From positions 1-64,000 of the forward strand of contig NZ_FOPY01000013.1 of the NCBI RefSeq assembly GCF_900113605.1: DNA of 64,000 bases, read 5' to 3'. The translations under genes were made by a program, and so were the position numbers. Shown here piece by piece: positions 1 to 8,039 of this stretch; the first letter of the stretch is position 1; every line of letters starts with the position of its first letter. The notes under the pieces are model-generated. The model was not told the DNA's origin, ran no database searches, and worked only from the letters and a program-made list of their open reading frames with translations. Source of the stretch: Modicisalibacter xianhensis. Lineage in GTDB: Bacteria; Pseudomonadota; Gammaproteobacteria; Pseudomonadales; Halomonadaceae.

Positions 1-263
1 TTTTTTAATATTGCTTTTTCCCGCTCCAGACGATGGACCTGGGCTTCCAGTTCCTGTATCCGCTGCTGCTCCGGCGTCAGTGCCTTGGACTTGGGCGTGA
101 CACCATCACGCTCCTCCGCGAGCTGCCTTACCCATCGTCGCAGCGCGCTTTCCACAACGCCGAGCGAACGGCTGGCTTCGGTGATGGAATATCCCTCATC
201 CAGTACCAGACAAGCAGCCTCCTGCTTGAACTCCGGCGTGAAAGATCGTCGTTTTCTGGTCAT
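1..263 (-). CDS. IS3-family transposase OrfA (partial, runs off the window)
   Basis: OrfA of IS3-type elements is a small DNA-binding protein that is joined to the catalytic OrfB by programmed -1 frameshifting. The visible 87 codons start at an ATG (261-263) with MTRKRRSFTPEFKQEA, the usual opening of this family. A helix-turn-helix follows (ITEASRSLGVVESALRRWV), then a leucine-zipper-like stretch (IQELEAQVHRLEREKAIL). The last visible bases on the coding strand are a run of A (ATTAAAAAA), which is where IS3 elements carry their slippery heptamer. The frameshift itself lies beyond the edge. The family call is firm; the subgroup is not determined. Confidence 0.85.
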   Translation of the reverse strand, partial: MTRKRRSFTPEFKQEAACLVLDEGYSITEASRSLGVVESALRRWVRQLAEERDGVTPKSKALTPEQQRIQELEAQVHRLEREKAILK

Positions 264-330
264 CAGACACCTCGCTAGGGGTGGCAAGCGTACCACCTAC
301 ATAGGTGTCCAGTTTTATTGAACCACTACA
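1..330 (-). mobile_element. End of an IS3-family insertion sequence
   Basis: This is the terminal part of an insertion sequence whose remainder lies before the window. It holds the start of an OrfA transposase gene on the minus strand. The element appears to end at base 330: reading inward on the minus strand it begins TGTAGTGGTTCAATAAAACT, with the terminal TG/CA expected of IS3-family ends. From base 331 the sequence is in frame with pgaA, so the boundary is sharp. The other end and any target-site duplication cannot be seen. Confidence 0.8.
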
Positions 331-1584
331 CAGCGCATCAACAATCCCAACTATGAGCGTGTGCATCATCTGGATGTCATGCTCTCGGCATGGCGCGGTG
401 ATGAAGATGTCGCCTCACAGCGCCTCGATGACCTGATCGAACGCGCCCCGGCCAATGCCTCGCTATGGCGTGTCAAGGGCGATCTCAGCCGCTGGCGCGG
501 CTGGCCGCGCCAGGCCGAGGAGGATTATCGGCGAGCTGCCCAGCTTTCGGCACCGGACGCACGAAACGTCCCCGCCTACGGGATTCTCATGTCGCGGCTC
601 GATCGAGGCGACTGGCGTGGCACCGTCGCGGCCATTGAGCAGCATGTCGAAGAGGATCCCCCCAGTGTCTCGCTGGATAGCCTGACCCGGCAATTGCGGG
701 AACAGCGAGCGGGCCGGCTGACCGTCAAGGGGACCCGAGGGGACAGCACAGGATCCGGCGTACAGAGTTCACGCGATTGGCGCTACGAAGCCCTGCTGGA
801 GGCGCCGCGCAATGATGCAGGTTCCCGGTTCTTTGCCCAACGCATCGGCCTGTTCGGCGAGTTCGATGACGATGCGCTGCATGCCGCCTACACCGCCGCT
901 GGTTACGAATTCAACCTGTATCCCGCCACCTTGAAGGTCGCGATCGGGGAAGGCGCCCAGCTCAATGACGACCCATTGATCTGGGGAGAATTCGCTTACG
1001 CCTTCTCGGATCGCTGGACGGGCATCGTCAGTGCCAAGATCAATAGCGACGAGACGCCCCTGCGCGCCTTGCGCGACGGCATCAATGCCAATCTCTATCG
1101 GTTCGAAGGCCGCTACCGGCGCGATGAATCCGGCATGGGCGGCGCCGGGCTGGCCCTCATGGACCTGGATGATGGCAATCTTCGCCGTGCCATTTCGGGC
1201 TACTGGACCGAAGAGCTCTACGACCACGACGAATGGGCCATCACCGGCCAACTGTTCGCCGGGGCCTCGAAGAATGACGACGTCGAGGCCAGCTATTTCA
1301 ATCCCCGTCGAGACGCCAGTGTCAGTGGCGAGCTCGAAGTCGGCTATACGCTGCCACTGGGCTACCGCAAGACCTTCATCCAGACCCTGTCGGTGGGCGG
1401 CGGCAGTTACTGGCAGGAAGACTATGGCAGCGATGCAACCTGGTCCATTGGCTACCGGCATGGTTGGGAGTTCGAACCCAACGTCATCTTCGAATATGGC
1501 ATCAACCGTCAGAAATCCGTCTACGACGGTGTTCCCGAGTACGGCAACTTCATCTCTGCCGGTGTTGAATGGAGGTTCCTGTGA
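331..1584 (+). pseudogene. pgaA: PgaA, PNAG export porin, 5' part cut off by the IS element
   Basis: PgaA exports poly-beta-1,6-N-acetylglucosamine through the outer membrane, using a periplasmic TPR superhelix and a C-terminal beta-barrel. Only about 417 residues remain, against roughly 800 in the E. coli protein. The first ~100 visible residues look like the last TPR repeats (ANASLWRVKGDLSRWRGW). From about residue 150 the alternating aromatic/polar pattern is that of a barrel, ending GVEWRFL. The frame is open from base 331, directly at the IS boundary, and closed by a TGA at 319-321 inside the IS. A GTG at 361 is open but would start mid-domain. The stop overlaps the pgaB start. Whether the missing 5' half survives beyond the IS is unknown, but the gene is disrupted here. 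Confidence 0.85.
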
Positions 1585-3560
1585 GCAAATGGTTAACGGT
1601 GCTGCTGGCCTTGTCCCTGGCCATGCCGGCTATTGCGGCTGCGAGTGTGGCGCGCGATACGGGACGAGACCCGGGGCGTGATCCCGGCGAGTTCAGCGTA
1701 ATCAGTTATCACGACGTGGTCGATCTCGACCAGACCCCGAACGAGAAGGTCTATCCACAGACCATCACCCGCAACCTGCTGGTCCAGCATTTCAACCTGT
1801 TCGCCGAACTCGGCTATCACCCGGTCAGTTATCAGCAGATCATCGATGCGCGAGAAGGCAAACAGCCATTGCCCGAGAAGGCGATACTGCTGACCTTCGA
1901 CGACGGATATCGCAGCTTCTACGACATCGTCTATCCGCTGCTCAAGCTCTATGACTATCCTGCCGTCACCGCCGTGGTCGGTAGTTGGCTGGATGTGCCT
2001 GCCGGACAGCAGGTGCCGTACGGCGATACCTCCTTGCCCCGAGACCATTTCATGACCTGGGAGCAACTGCGCGAAATGCAGCAATCGCCCCTGGTCGAAG
2101 TCGCCTCGCATACCTACGACCTGCACAAGGGCATCATCGGCAACCCCTTCGGCAATCAGCAGCCGGCCGCCACCACGAGTGCCTGGTCGCCTTCCGGCTA
2201 CGAGAGTGAAAGCGCCTATGTGGATCGCGTACGCAACGACATGCAGATGACGCGCCAGCGCTTCCAGGAGGAACTGGGCAATGGGCCACGCATCATGATC
2301 TGGCCCTACGGTGCCTACAGCAATGCCACCCTGAAGCTCGCCGCCGAAGCGGGCATGCCGCACACCTTCAGCCTGCTCGAGCATGTCAACAACGTGAACG
2401 AAAGCCCGAGAGAGATGGGGCGCTACCTGATCGACCAGGAAACCTCCATGGAAACCATCGAGGAAATCGTTTCCGACCGTACCTGGGAGCGCAAGGTCGA
2501 GCGTATCGTGCATGTCGACCTCGATTACGTCTACGACGAGGACGAGGCCCAGCAAGGACGGAACCTGGATATGCTGCTTGATCGCGTCAAGAAACAGGGC
2601 GCCAGCACCGTCTATCTACAGGCCTACGCCGATGCCGATGGCGATGGCGTTGCCGAAGCCCTTTATTTTCCCAACCGTCACATGCCGATGAAGGCCGACC
2701 TGTTCAACCGGGTCGCCTGGCAGCTCAAGAAGCGTGCCGGGGTCAAGGTCTATGCCTGGATGCCGGTCATGGCGTTCGACCTCGGCGAGGGCCACACATA
2801 CGTTCAGGACATGCGTCATGGCCGCCCCAACCCGAGCTACTATCGTCGTCTGTCACCCTATGACGAGGCGAATCGCCAGATCATTCGCGACATCTACGAG
2901 GATCTCGGGCGCCTGACCAAGTTCGACAGCCTGCTGTTTCACGACGATGGGCTTCTGAACGATTTCGAGGATGCCAGCCCGCAAGCGCTTCAATGGTATG
3001 CCCGTGAGTGGGGGCTGCCTGCCAGCGTGAGCCAGATCCGTCAGGACGAGCGGTCCATGAGCGAGTGGACCCGTCACAAGACGCAGTTTCTGATCGACTT
3101 TACCTATGAACTGCGTGACGTTGCCGATCATTATCGCCAGTACGACAACAAGCGCTTCCTGATTGCCCGCAATATTTATGCCCCGGTAATCCTCGATCCC
3201 CAAAGCGAGACATGGTTCGCTCAGGATCTCGAAAAGTTCGGCAAGGCCTATGATTACACCGCTGTCATGGCCATGCCCTACATGGAAGGCGCCAATGATG
3301 CGAATCTCTGGCTGAAACGTCTTGCCAACGAGGCATTGCGGCATGTTCCCGCTGAGCGTCTCGTCTTCGAGCTTCAAGCGATCGACTGGCGTAATGACTC
3401 GCCGGTGCCCAGCGAGACACTGGCGCACTGGATGCAGTTGATACGCAACGAAGGCATCTATAACTACGGCTATTATCCCGATGACTTCATTACAGGTCAT
3501 CCCGATATCGGTGTGCTTCGGCGCCACTTCTCGCTGACGGCTCACTTGGGGGACGCGTGA
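1581..3560 (+). CDS. pgaB: PgaB, poly-beta-1,6-N-acetyl-D-glucosamine N-deacetylase
   Basis: This periplasmic enzyme partly deacetylates PNAG before export. I chose GTG 1581 because GGAGG at 1571-1575 sits 5 bases upstream and the start overlaps the pgaA stop (GTGA). An in-frame ATG at 1569 is possible. The ~659-residue protein has an N-terminal signal peptide (SKWLTVLLALSLAMPAIAA), then a carbohydrate esterase family 4 domain with the metal-binding TFDDGY and SHTYDLHKG motifs. The C-terminal half, from about residue 310, is the PgaB glycoside-hydrolase-like domain (VDLDYVYDEDEAQQGRNLD). There is no lipobox cysteine, whereas E. coli PgaB is a lipoprotein. It is second in the pgaABCD operon and overlaps pgaC. 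Confidence 0.93.
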   Translation: MSKWLTVLLALSLAMPAIAAASVARDTGRDPGRDPGEFSVISYHDVVDLDQTPNEKVYPQTITRNLLVQHFNLFAELGYHPVSYQQIIDAREGKQPLPEKAILLTFDDGYRSFYDIVYPLLKLYDYPAVTAVVGSWLDVPAGQQVPYGDTSLPRDHFMTWEQLREMQQSPLVEVASHTYDLHKGIIGNPFGNQQPAATTSAWSPSGYESESAYVDRVRNDMQMTRQRFQEELGNGPRIMIWPYGAYSNATLKLAAEAGMPHTFSLLEHVNNVNESPREMGRYLIDQETSMETIEEIVSDRTWERKVERIVHVDLDYVYDEDEAQQGRNLDMLLDRVKKQGASTVYLQAYADADGDGVAEALYFPNRHMPMKADLFNRVAWQLKKRAGVKVYAWMPVMAFDLGEGHTYVQDMRHGRPNPSYYRRLSPYDEANRQIIRDIYEDLGRLTKFDSLLFHDDGLLNDFEDASPQALQWYAREWGLPASVSQIRQDERSMSEWTRHKTQFLIDFTYELRDVADHYRQYDNKRFLIARNIYAPVILDPQSETWFAQDLEKFGKAYDYTAVMAMPYMEGANDANLWLKRLANEALRHVPAERLVFELQAIDWRNDSPVPSETLAHWMQLIRNEGIYNYGYYPDDFITGHPDIGVLRRHFSLTAHLGDA

Positions 3561-4807
3561 TGAATGCAATGGAAATACTGGCGTTGTTTGCCATCGGTTA
3601 CCCCAGCCTGATGGCGACCGTATGGATCTGTGGCGGTATCTATTATTACTTCCATTGGGAGCGAAAACAGACAACACGGCCGACCTCGGCCAATGATCCC
3701 AATGCCCCGCGGGTGACGGTGCTGGTGCCGTGCCATAACGAAGGCCCGAACATCGACGAGACCATTGGGCATCTGTTCCGGCAGAACTATCTCAATCTCG
3801 AGATCATTGCCATCAATGATGGAAGCCGTGACGACACGGGTGAACGCCTCGATGCACTAGCCCGCGAGAACCCGACGCTGAAGGTCCTGCATCAGGTCAA
3901 TCAGGGCAAGGCCAGCGCCATGAACAATGGCCTGGCGCATGCCAGCGGCGAGATCATTGTCGGTATCGATGGCGATGCGGTGCTCGATTACGACGCCGTA
4001 GGCTGGATGGTCGAACACTTCCTGCGCAGCTCACGTGTCGGCAGCGTTACCGGCAACCCACGAGTCCGTACCCGCTCCACGGCGATCGGCAAGATTCAGA
4101 CCGGCGAGTTCTCATCGATCATCGGACTGATCAAGCGCGCCCAACGCATCTACGGCATGGTCTTTACCATCTCGGGGGTCATCTGTGCCTTTCGCCGCAG
4201 CGCGCTCGAGCAGATCAATGGCTGGAGCACGGACATGATCACCGAGGACATCGATGTCAGCTGGAAACTTCAGCTTTCCGGATGGCAGGTCCGTTACGAG
4301 CCTCATGCCATGTGTTGGGTATTGATGCCGGAAACCCTGCGGGGCCTGTTCCGTCAGCGTCTTCGCTGGGCACAAGGCGGCGCCGAAGCTTTCCTGCGCC
4401 ATTTCAGCAAGGCCATTCACTGGCGCAACCGTCGCTTCTGGCCGCTACTCGCCGAATATATCGTCAGCATCGTCTGGTGCTACTCGATAATCACCTTAAT
4501 GTTGCTGGGCGTAATCGACCTGATCTTGACGGTCCCGAGCTGGGAAGCGGCCGAGGATGTCCTGGGCTGGTCGGGAGGCCTGCTTATTTTCCTTTGCCTG
4601 ATCCAGTTCAGTGTCAGCTTCTATATCGACAGCCGATACGACCGGACCATTGTCAACTGCCTGTTCTGGAGCATCTGGTATCCCTACTTTTACTGGATAT
4701 TGAACATGATGACCGCTGTCATCGCGTTCCCCAAAGCCGTGGTACGTCGCCGCGGTCAGCTCGCCATCTGGAGTAGTCCCGATAGAGGAGAAGCCTTTCG
4801 TGAATAA
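3560..4807 (+). CDS. pgaC: PgaC, poly-beta-1,6-N-acetyl-D-glucosamine synthase
   Basis: PgaC is the inner-membrane family 2 glycosyltransferase that polymerises UDP-GlcNAc into PNAG. The ~415-residue protein has an N-terminal membrane helix, then the GT2 domain with VLVPCHNEGPNIDE, the nucleotide-sugar motif GIDGDAVLDYD, the catalytic ITEDIDVSW and the processive-synthase QRLRW motif. Two or more membrane helices follow from about residue 300. ATG 3560 overlaps the pgaB stop (TGATG) and has GGGGGA upstream; a GTG at 3557 is less likely. It overlaps pgaD by 8 bases, so the two are surely co-translated. Confidence 0.95.
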   Translation: MNAMEILALFAIGYPSLMATVWICGGIYYYFHWERKQTTRPTSANDPNAPRVTVLVPCHNEGPNIDETIGHLFRQNYLNLEIIAINDGSRDDTGERLDALARENPTLKVLHQVNQGKASAMNNGLAHASGEIIVGIDGDAVLDYDAVGWMVEHFLRSSRVGSVTGNPRVRTRSTAIGKIQTGEFSSIIGLIKRAQRIYGMVFTISGVICAFRRSALEQINGWSTDMITEDIDVSWKLQLSGWQVRYEPHAMCWVLMPETLRGLFRQRLRWAQGGAEAFLRHFSKAIHWRNRRFWPLLAEYIVSIVWCYSIITLMLLGVIDLILTVPSWEAAEDVLGWSGGLLIFLCLIQFSVSFYIDSRYDRTIVNCLFWSIWYPYFYWILNMMTAVIAFPKAVVRRRGQLAIWSSPDRGEAFRE

Positions 4808-5093
4808 CAAGCTTGGCTCAATGATCATCAGCAATCCCAAACGCCGAGGATTGGGGTATCGCTTTCGTGATACCTCGTTGGTACTGGCCACCCTCAGCCT
4901 GTGGGGCCTGTTCGGCTCACAGACCTACCTGACGGTGACGAGTGCCGAATTCCTGATGGAACAGATCTACCTTATGGAGGTGCTCAAGGTTACGGCCATC
5001 GATTTCCTTGTCGTTTTCATGGTGTTTCACACTTGGGTAATCTATGAACGGCTGTTGTTTCGTTTCAAGGTAAAAGTTGAAACCACATTATAA
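4800..5093 (+). CDS. pgaD: PgaD, PNAG synthase auxiliary membrane protein
   Basis: PgaD is the small partner of PgaC, and in E. coli the pair forms the c-di-GMP-responsive PNAG synthase. The start is GTG 4800 with GAGGAG at 4785-4790. The 97-residue protein has two hydrophobic segments (about residues 29-50 and 62-80), as in the family, but it is shorter than E. coli PgaD (137 residues). Identification rests mainly on position and topology, since the family is poorly conserved. It is the last gene of the operon and is followed by a hairpin terminator. Confidence 0.85.
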   Translation: MNNKLGSMIISNPKRRGLGYRFRDTSLVLATLSLWGLFGSQTYLTVTSAEFLMEQIYLMEVLKVTAIDFLVVFMVFHTWVIYERLLFRFKVKVETTL

Positions 5094-5396
5094 ATACTGA
5101 CCCAGTAACGCCACGCGCCGATTTATCACTGTAACTTCCCTCACTGGCCTGATAAAAAAACAGGCTTCATGGGCCGGTTCGTACCAACGAACCGGCCACG
5201 TTATTTGCGTGCATTATTTAAAGCCACCTGAATTTCTCTTTAGCCGATTAATTAGTAGTAGTGGCATAACGTTCAGCCCTTTCAATAAACCAGCAGGCCT
5301 TACAATTTGACGAGCCCTGCCCTAGCTTCTACGTTGCAAACAGCAATCTCATCGCATCGATCCCTTTCAACACGGAAGTCAGGAGAAAGGCTCGCC
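5094..5396. other. Intergenic region between pgaD and the PRC-barrel gene
   Basis: These 303 bases hold no convincing gene. They contain the pga operon terminator hairpin (5172-5197). A weak sigma-70-like candidate promoter for the downstream gene lies at 5307-5335 (TTGACG, 17-base spacer, TACGTT), and a ribosome-binding site AGGAGA is at 5381-5386. The stretch from about 5200 to 5300 is noticeably AT-richer than its surroundings. Confidence 0.5.
5172..5197 (+). terminator. Hairpin terminator of the pga operon
   Basis: There is a perfect 11-base-pair stem (GGCCGGTTCGT paired with ACGAACCGGCC) with a four-base ACCA loop, followed by ACGTTATTT. The T tract is interrupted, so termination may be partial. 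It lies 78 bases after the pgaD stop. Confidence 0.65.
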
Positions 5397-6074
5397 ATGA
5401 AACAGTTACATCGCTTGATCCCGCTCTGTGCCGCTGCCCTGCCTTTGACGGCGATGGCAGCCCCCGAAAACCTGAGCGACTGGCAGAACCAGCGCAGCGA
5501 TCCTTCAACGGCTTGGACAATCACGCAACTGCTCGGCGATGACGTGATTGCCGGCGAGAATACCGAGGTCGGTGAAGTCGCCGATGTGATACTCGACGCC
5601 CAGGGCAACATCCAGTCGCTGCTGGTCTACTCCAATGGCAATGCGGTAGAGCGCGGCTTCTATACCACCGAGTGGCCCGTCAAACTGTTCGAGCCGAAAG
5701 ATGTGCTGCTCTCTATCGATCAGCAGCCATCAGAATTCGGTAATCAGCAGTCCACGCTCTCCCCACAGGAGCTTTTCGGCCAGAATCAGTTCAGCGCCAG
5801 TGCGATGCTGGGTATGGGCGTACAGGTCGAAGACTCGGCCTATGCGGAAATCGAGGATCTGGTCGTGAACGATCAGGGGCAGGTGACGAGTGCGATCATA
5901 GACCCCGATGGCATGGAAACCGATAACTACTGGATTCCGACCGAGATGGGTTGGGTCAATCCAGACTGGATTCTAGTGCTGCCGTATTCACAGAGCGATA
6001 TCGAGCAATCCGGCTCGTATCAGGGCAATATCGGTAATAGTGGCGGTAACAGCGGCAGCAGCGGCTCGTCCTGA
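5397..6074 (+). CDS. Exported PRC-barrel domain protein
   Basis: The 225-residue protein starts at ATG 5397 behind AGGAGA (5381-5386); an upstream in-frame extension lacks a ribosome-binding site. It begins with a signal peptide (MKQLHRLIPLCAAALPLTAMAA, cleaved before PENL). Two PRC-barrel-like repeats follow, the first around residues 40-100 (ITQLLGDDVIAGENTEVGEV, then ILDAQGNIQSLLVYS) and the second around 125-200 (VEDSAYAEIEDLVVNDQGQV). The tail is rich in Gly, Ser and Asn. PRC-barrel proteins of this layout are common in halophilic gammaproteobacteria, but their role is not established. It is monocistronic, between two terminators. Confidence 0.75.
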   Translation: MKQLHRLIPLCAAALPLTAMAAPENLSDWQNQRSDPSTAWTITQLLGDDVIAGENTEVGEVADVILDAQGNIQSLLVYSNGNAVERGFYTTEWPVKLFEPKDVLLSIDQQPSEFGNQQSTLSPQELFGQNQFSASAMLGMGVQVEDSAYAEIEDLVVNDQGQVTSAIIDPDGMETDNYWIPTEMGWVNPDWILVLPYSQSDIEQSGSYQGNIGNSGGNSGSSGSS

Positions 6075-6100
6075 ACACCCCCACAACCTGTAACGACACA

Positions 6101-6130
6101 AAAACGGCAGCTGATAACAGCTGCCGTTTT
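6101..6130. terminator. Bidirectional intrinsic terminator
   Basis: A 13-base-pair perfect stem (AAAACGGCAGCTG / CAGCTGCCGTTTT) with an ATAA loop lies between the PRC-barrel gene and the convergent malic enzyme gene. It gives a T tract on both strands, so it can end transcription from either side. Confidence 0.9.
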
Positions 6131-6153
6131 CGTGTCAGTGCTTACGCCAGGGC

Positions 6154-7425
6154 TCAACCGCCGTAGACGTCTTCCACACGGGTCAGCGGGTAATGCGACG
6201 GGTACGGACGACGTGCCACGCCGGTATCGACGGCGGCCTGGGCCACGGCGGATGAGACGCGATCCAGCAAGCGCGCATCCATCGGCGTGGGGATGATGTA
6301 GCCACGACCGAACTCCAGTGCGTCGACCTCATAGGCATCGAGGACGTCCTGCGGCACCGGCTCCCGGGCCAGGTCCTTCAGCGCGTGCACGGCAGCAACT
6401 TTCATTTCCTCGTTGATGCGGGTGGCACGAACGTCCAGCGCACCGCGAAAGATGAACGGGAAACCAAGCACGTTATTGACCTGGTTGGGGTAGTCGGAAC
6501 GACCGGTCGCCATGATCACGTCGGGGCGCGTTTCGTTGGCCACGTCCGGATGAATCTCGGGATCCGGATTGGAGCAGGCGAAGACCACCGGGTTGTCGGC
6601 CATCTTCTTGAGCTGCTCGGGACTCAGCAGGTTGGGACCGGACAGGCCGATGAACACGTCGGCGCCTTCGATGGCTTCGTCCAGGGTGCGCAGATCGGTC
6701 TCGGTGGCGAACATCGCCTTGTACTGGTTGAGATCGTCGCGCCCGCTGTGGATGACGCCCTTGCGGTCGAGCATGTAGATGTTCTCGGCCTTGGCGCCGC
6801 AGGCGACCAGCAGCTTCATGCAGGCAATGGCGGCAGAGCCGGCGCCCAGGCAGACGATGCGGGCGTCCTCGAGCTTCTTCTCGGCGATATCCAGCGCGTT
6901 GAGCATGCCTGCCGCCGTGACGATGGCGGTGCCGTGCTGGTCGTCATGGAAAACCGGAATGTTGCACTGTTCGACCAGGGCGCGCTCGATCTCGAAACAC
7001 TCCGGTGCCTTGATGTCTTCGAGGTTGATGCCACCCCAGGTATCGGCAATGCGCGCCACGGTATCGATGAACGCTTGCGGGCTTTCGGCATTGACTTCGA
7101 TATCGATGGAGTTGATACCGGCGAAACGCTTGAACAGAAGGCCCTTGCCCTCCATGACCGGCTTGCTGGCCAATGCGCCCAGGTTACCCAGGCCAAGAAT
7201 GGCGCTGCCATCGGAAATGACCGCGACCAGGTTGCCCTTGCCGGTGTAGAGGTAAGCGTTTTCCGGGTCCTTGGCGATTTCGCGAACCGGCTCGGCCACC
7301 CCGGGGCTGTAGGCCAGGGCCAAGTGTTTGGCGGACGATGTCGGCTTGGTGATTTCAACGGACAATTTGCCGGGAATCGGCTGGGAATGATAATCCAGCG
7401 CCGCTTGCTTCTTCGCGTCTGTCAT
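6154..7425 (-). CDS. maeB: Malic enzyme (malate dehydrogenase, oxaloacetate-decarboxylating)
   Basis: It oxidatively decarboxylates malate to pyruvate in the cytosol, probably with NADP. The 423-residue protein starts at MTDAKKQAALDYHSQPIPGK; the open frame extends upstream without a plausible start because it crosses rpmE. Family motifs seen are LAYSPGVAEPV, INLEDIKAPECFEIE, VFHDDQHGTAIV and a Rossmann motif CLGAGSAAIACMKLL. It is the short form. E. coli MaeB carries an extra C-terminal phosphotransacetylase-like domain of about 330 residues that is absent here. A candidate promoter lies at 7462-7490. Cofactor preference is inferred from family membership. Confidence 0.88.
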   Translation of the reverse strand: MTDAKKQAALDYHSQPIPGKLSVEITKPTSSAKHLALAYSPGVAEPVREIAKDPENAYLYTGKGNLVAVISDGSAILGLGNLGALASKPVMEGKGLLFKRFAGINSIDIEVNAESPQAFIDTVARIADTWGGINLEDIKAPECFEIERALVEQCNIPVFHDDQHGTAIVTAAGMLNALDIAEKKLEDARIVCLGAGSAAIACMKLLVACGAKAENIYMLDRKGVIHSGRDDLNQYKAMFATETDLRTLDEAIEGADVFIGLSGPNLLSPEQLKKMADNPVVFACSNPDPEIHPDVANETRPDVIMATGRSDYPNQVNNVLGFPFIFRGALDVRATRINEEMKVAAVHALKDLAREPVPQDVLDAYEVDALEFGRGYIIPTPMDARLLDRVSSAVAQAAVDTGVARRPYPSHYPLTRVEDVYGG

Positions 7426-7461
7426 GCGTCTAATCCGGTATGATCGTTGAGATGTCCAGCA

Positions 7462-7490
7462 AGAATATAGAAAAAAGCACAGCCGAACAA
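7462..7490 (-). promoter_or_regulatory. Candidate sigma-70 promoter of maeB
   Basis: On the minus strand, TTGTTC (7485-7490) and TATTCT (7462-7467) are separated by 17 bases, about 37 bases before the maeB ATG. The match is moderate. Confidence 0.4.
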
Positions 7491-7618
7491 CTTGAGCCAA
7501 GTTCCTGTCTTTGCTGACTTTTAGCCGCTCGTTTGAAAACGTTTCCAGATATTCGTTGCAACTTATGCCTACCATTTCCAGCATAAGCACCAGCTTATTG
7601 CCGGCAGATTTCGGGCAA

Positions 7619-7644
7619 TAAAAAACCCGCCACTTGGGCGGGTT
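7619..7644 (-). terminator. Intrinsic terminator of rpmE
   Basis: The stem AACCCGCC / GGCGGGTT (7624-7631 with 7637-7644) is followed on the minus strand by a TTTTTATT tract. It lies just after the rpmE stop. Confidence 0.85.
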
Positions 7645-7661
7645 CTTGGCGTCAAGCGAGA

Positions 7662-7877
7662 TTAGCCACGCTTGATAGCGGCACCGAAACGCTTGTTGAA
7701 ACGCTCGACACGGCCGCCGGTGGTCGCCTGCTTCTGCTTGCCGGTGTAAAACGGGTGGCAGTTGGAGCAAACGTCCAGTGACATGTCTTCGCCAGCGGTG
7801 CTGCCGATGTTGTGAACAGCGCCACAGGAACAGGTCGCCGTGACCTTCTTGTATTCCGGATGGATACCTTGTTTCAT
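7662..7877 (-). CDS. rpmE: Ribosomal protein L31, zinc-binding type
   Basis: This is a large ribosomal subunit protein. The 71 residues begin [19 protein letters not shown]. They carry the four cysteines of the zinc-binding (C+) form, C16, C18, C37 and C40 (CSC and CSNC), and end in a basic tail ([16 protein letters not shown]). It is divergent from priA, as in Pseudomonas, and has its own terminator. Confidence 0.97.
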   Translation of the reverse strand: MKQGIHPEYKKVTATCSCGAVHNIGSTAGEDMSLDVCSNCHPFYTGKQKQATTGGRVERFNKRFGAAIKRG

Positions 7878-8039
7878 CTTGATGCCTCATGAAGCTGTGT
7901 GCCGCCACCTGATCCTGAAAGCGATGATGAGGCCAGGCACCGCACACGGGTTGAGTGAACCGGTGTCCTCCCACGGCGCGAACGTGCAGCGTCGTTCAGG
8001 AAGGCCGGGCATTATAGCAGAGCCGCCACGGGAGTCCAA

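Noticed and set aside
6385-7443. A 352-codon frame opposite maeB
   Set aside because: Shadow of the malic enzyme gene; repetitive Gly/Val/Asp composition and no ribosome-binding site.
7426-7974. A 183-codon N-terminal extension of the malic enzyme frame
   Set aside because: It runs through rpmE and its terminator in another frame; the family start fits MTDAKKQ at 7425.
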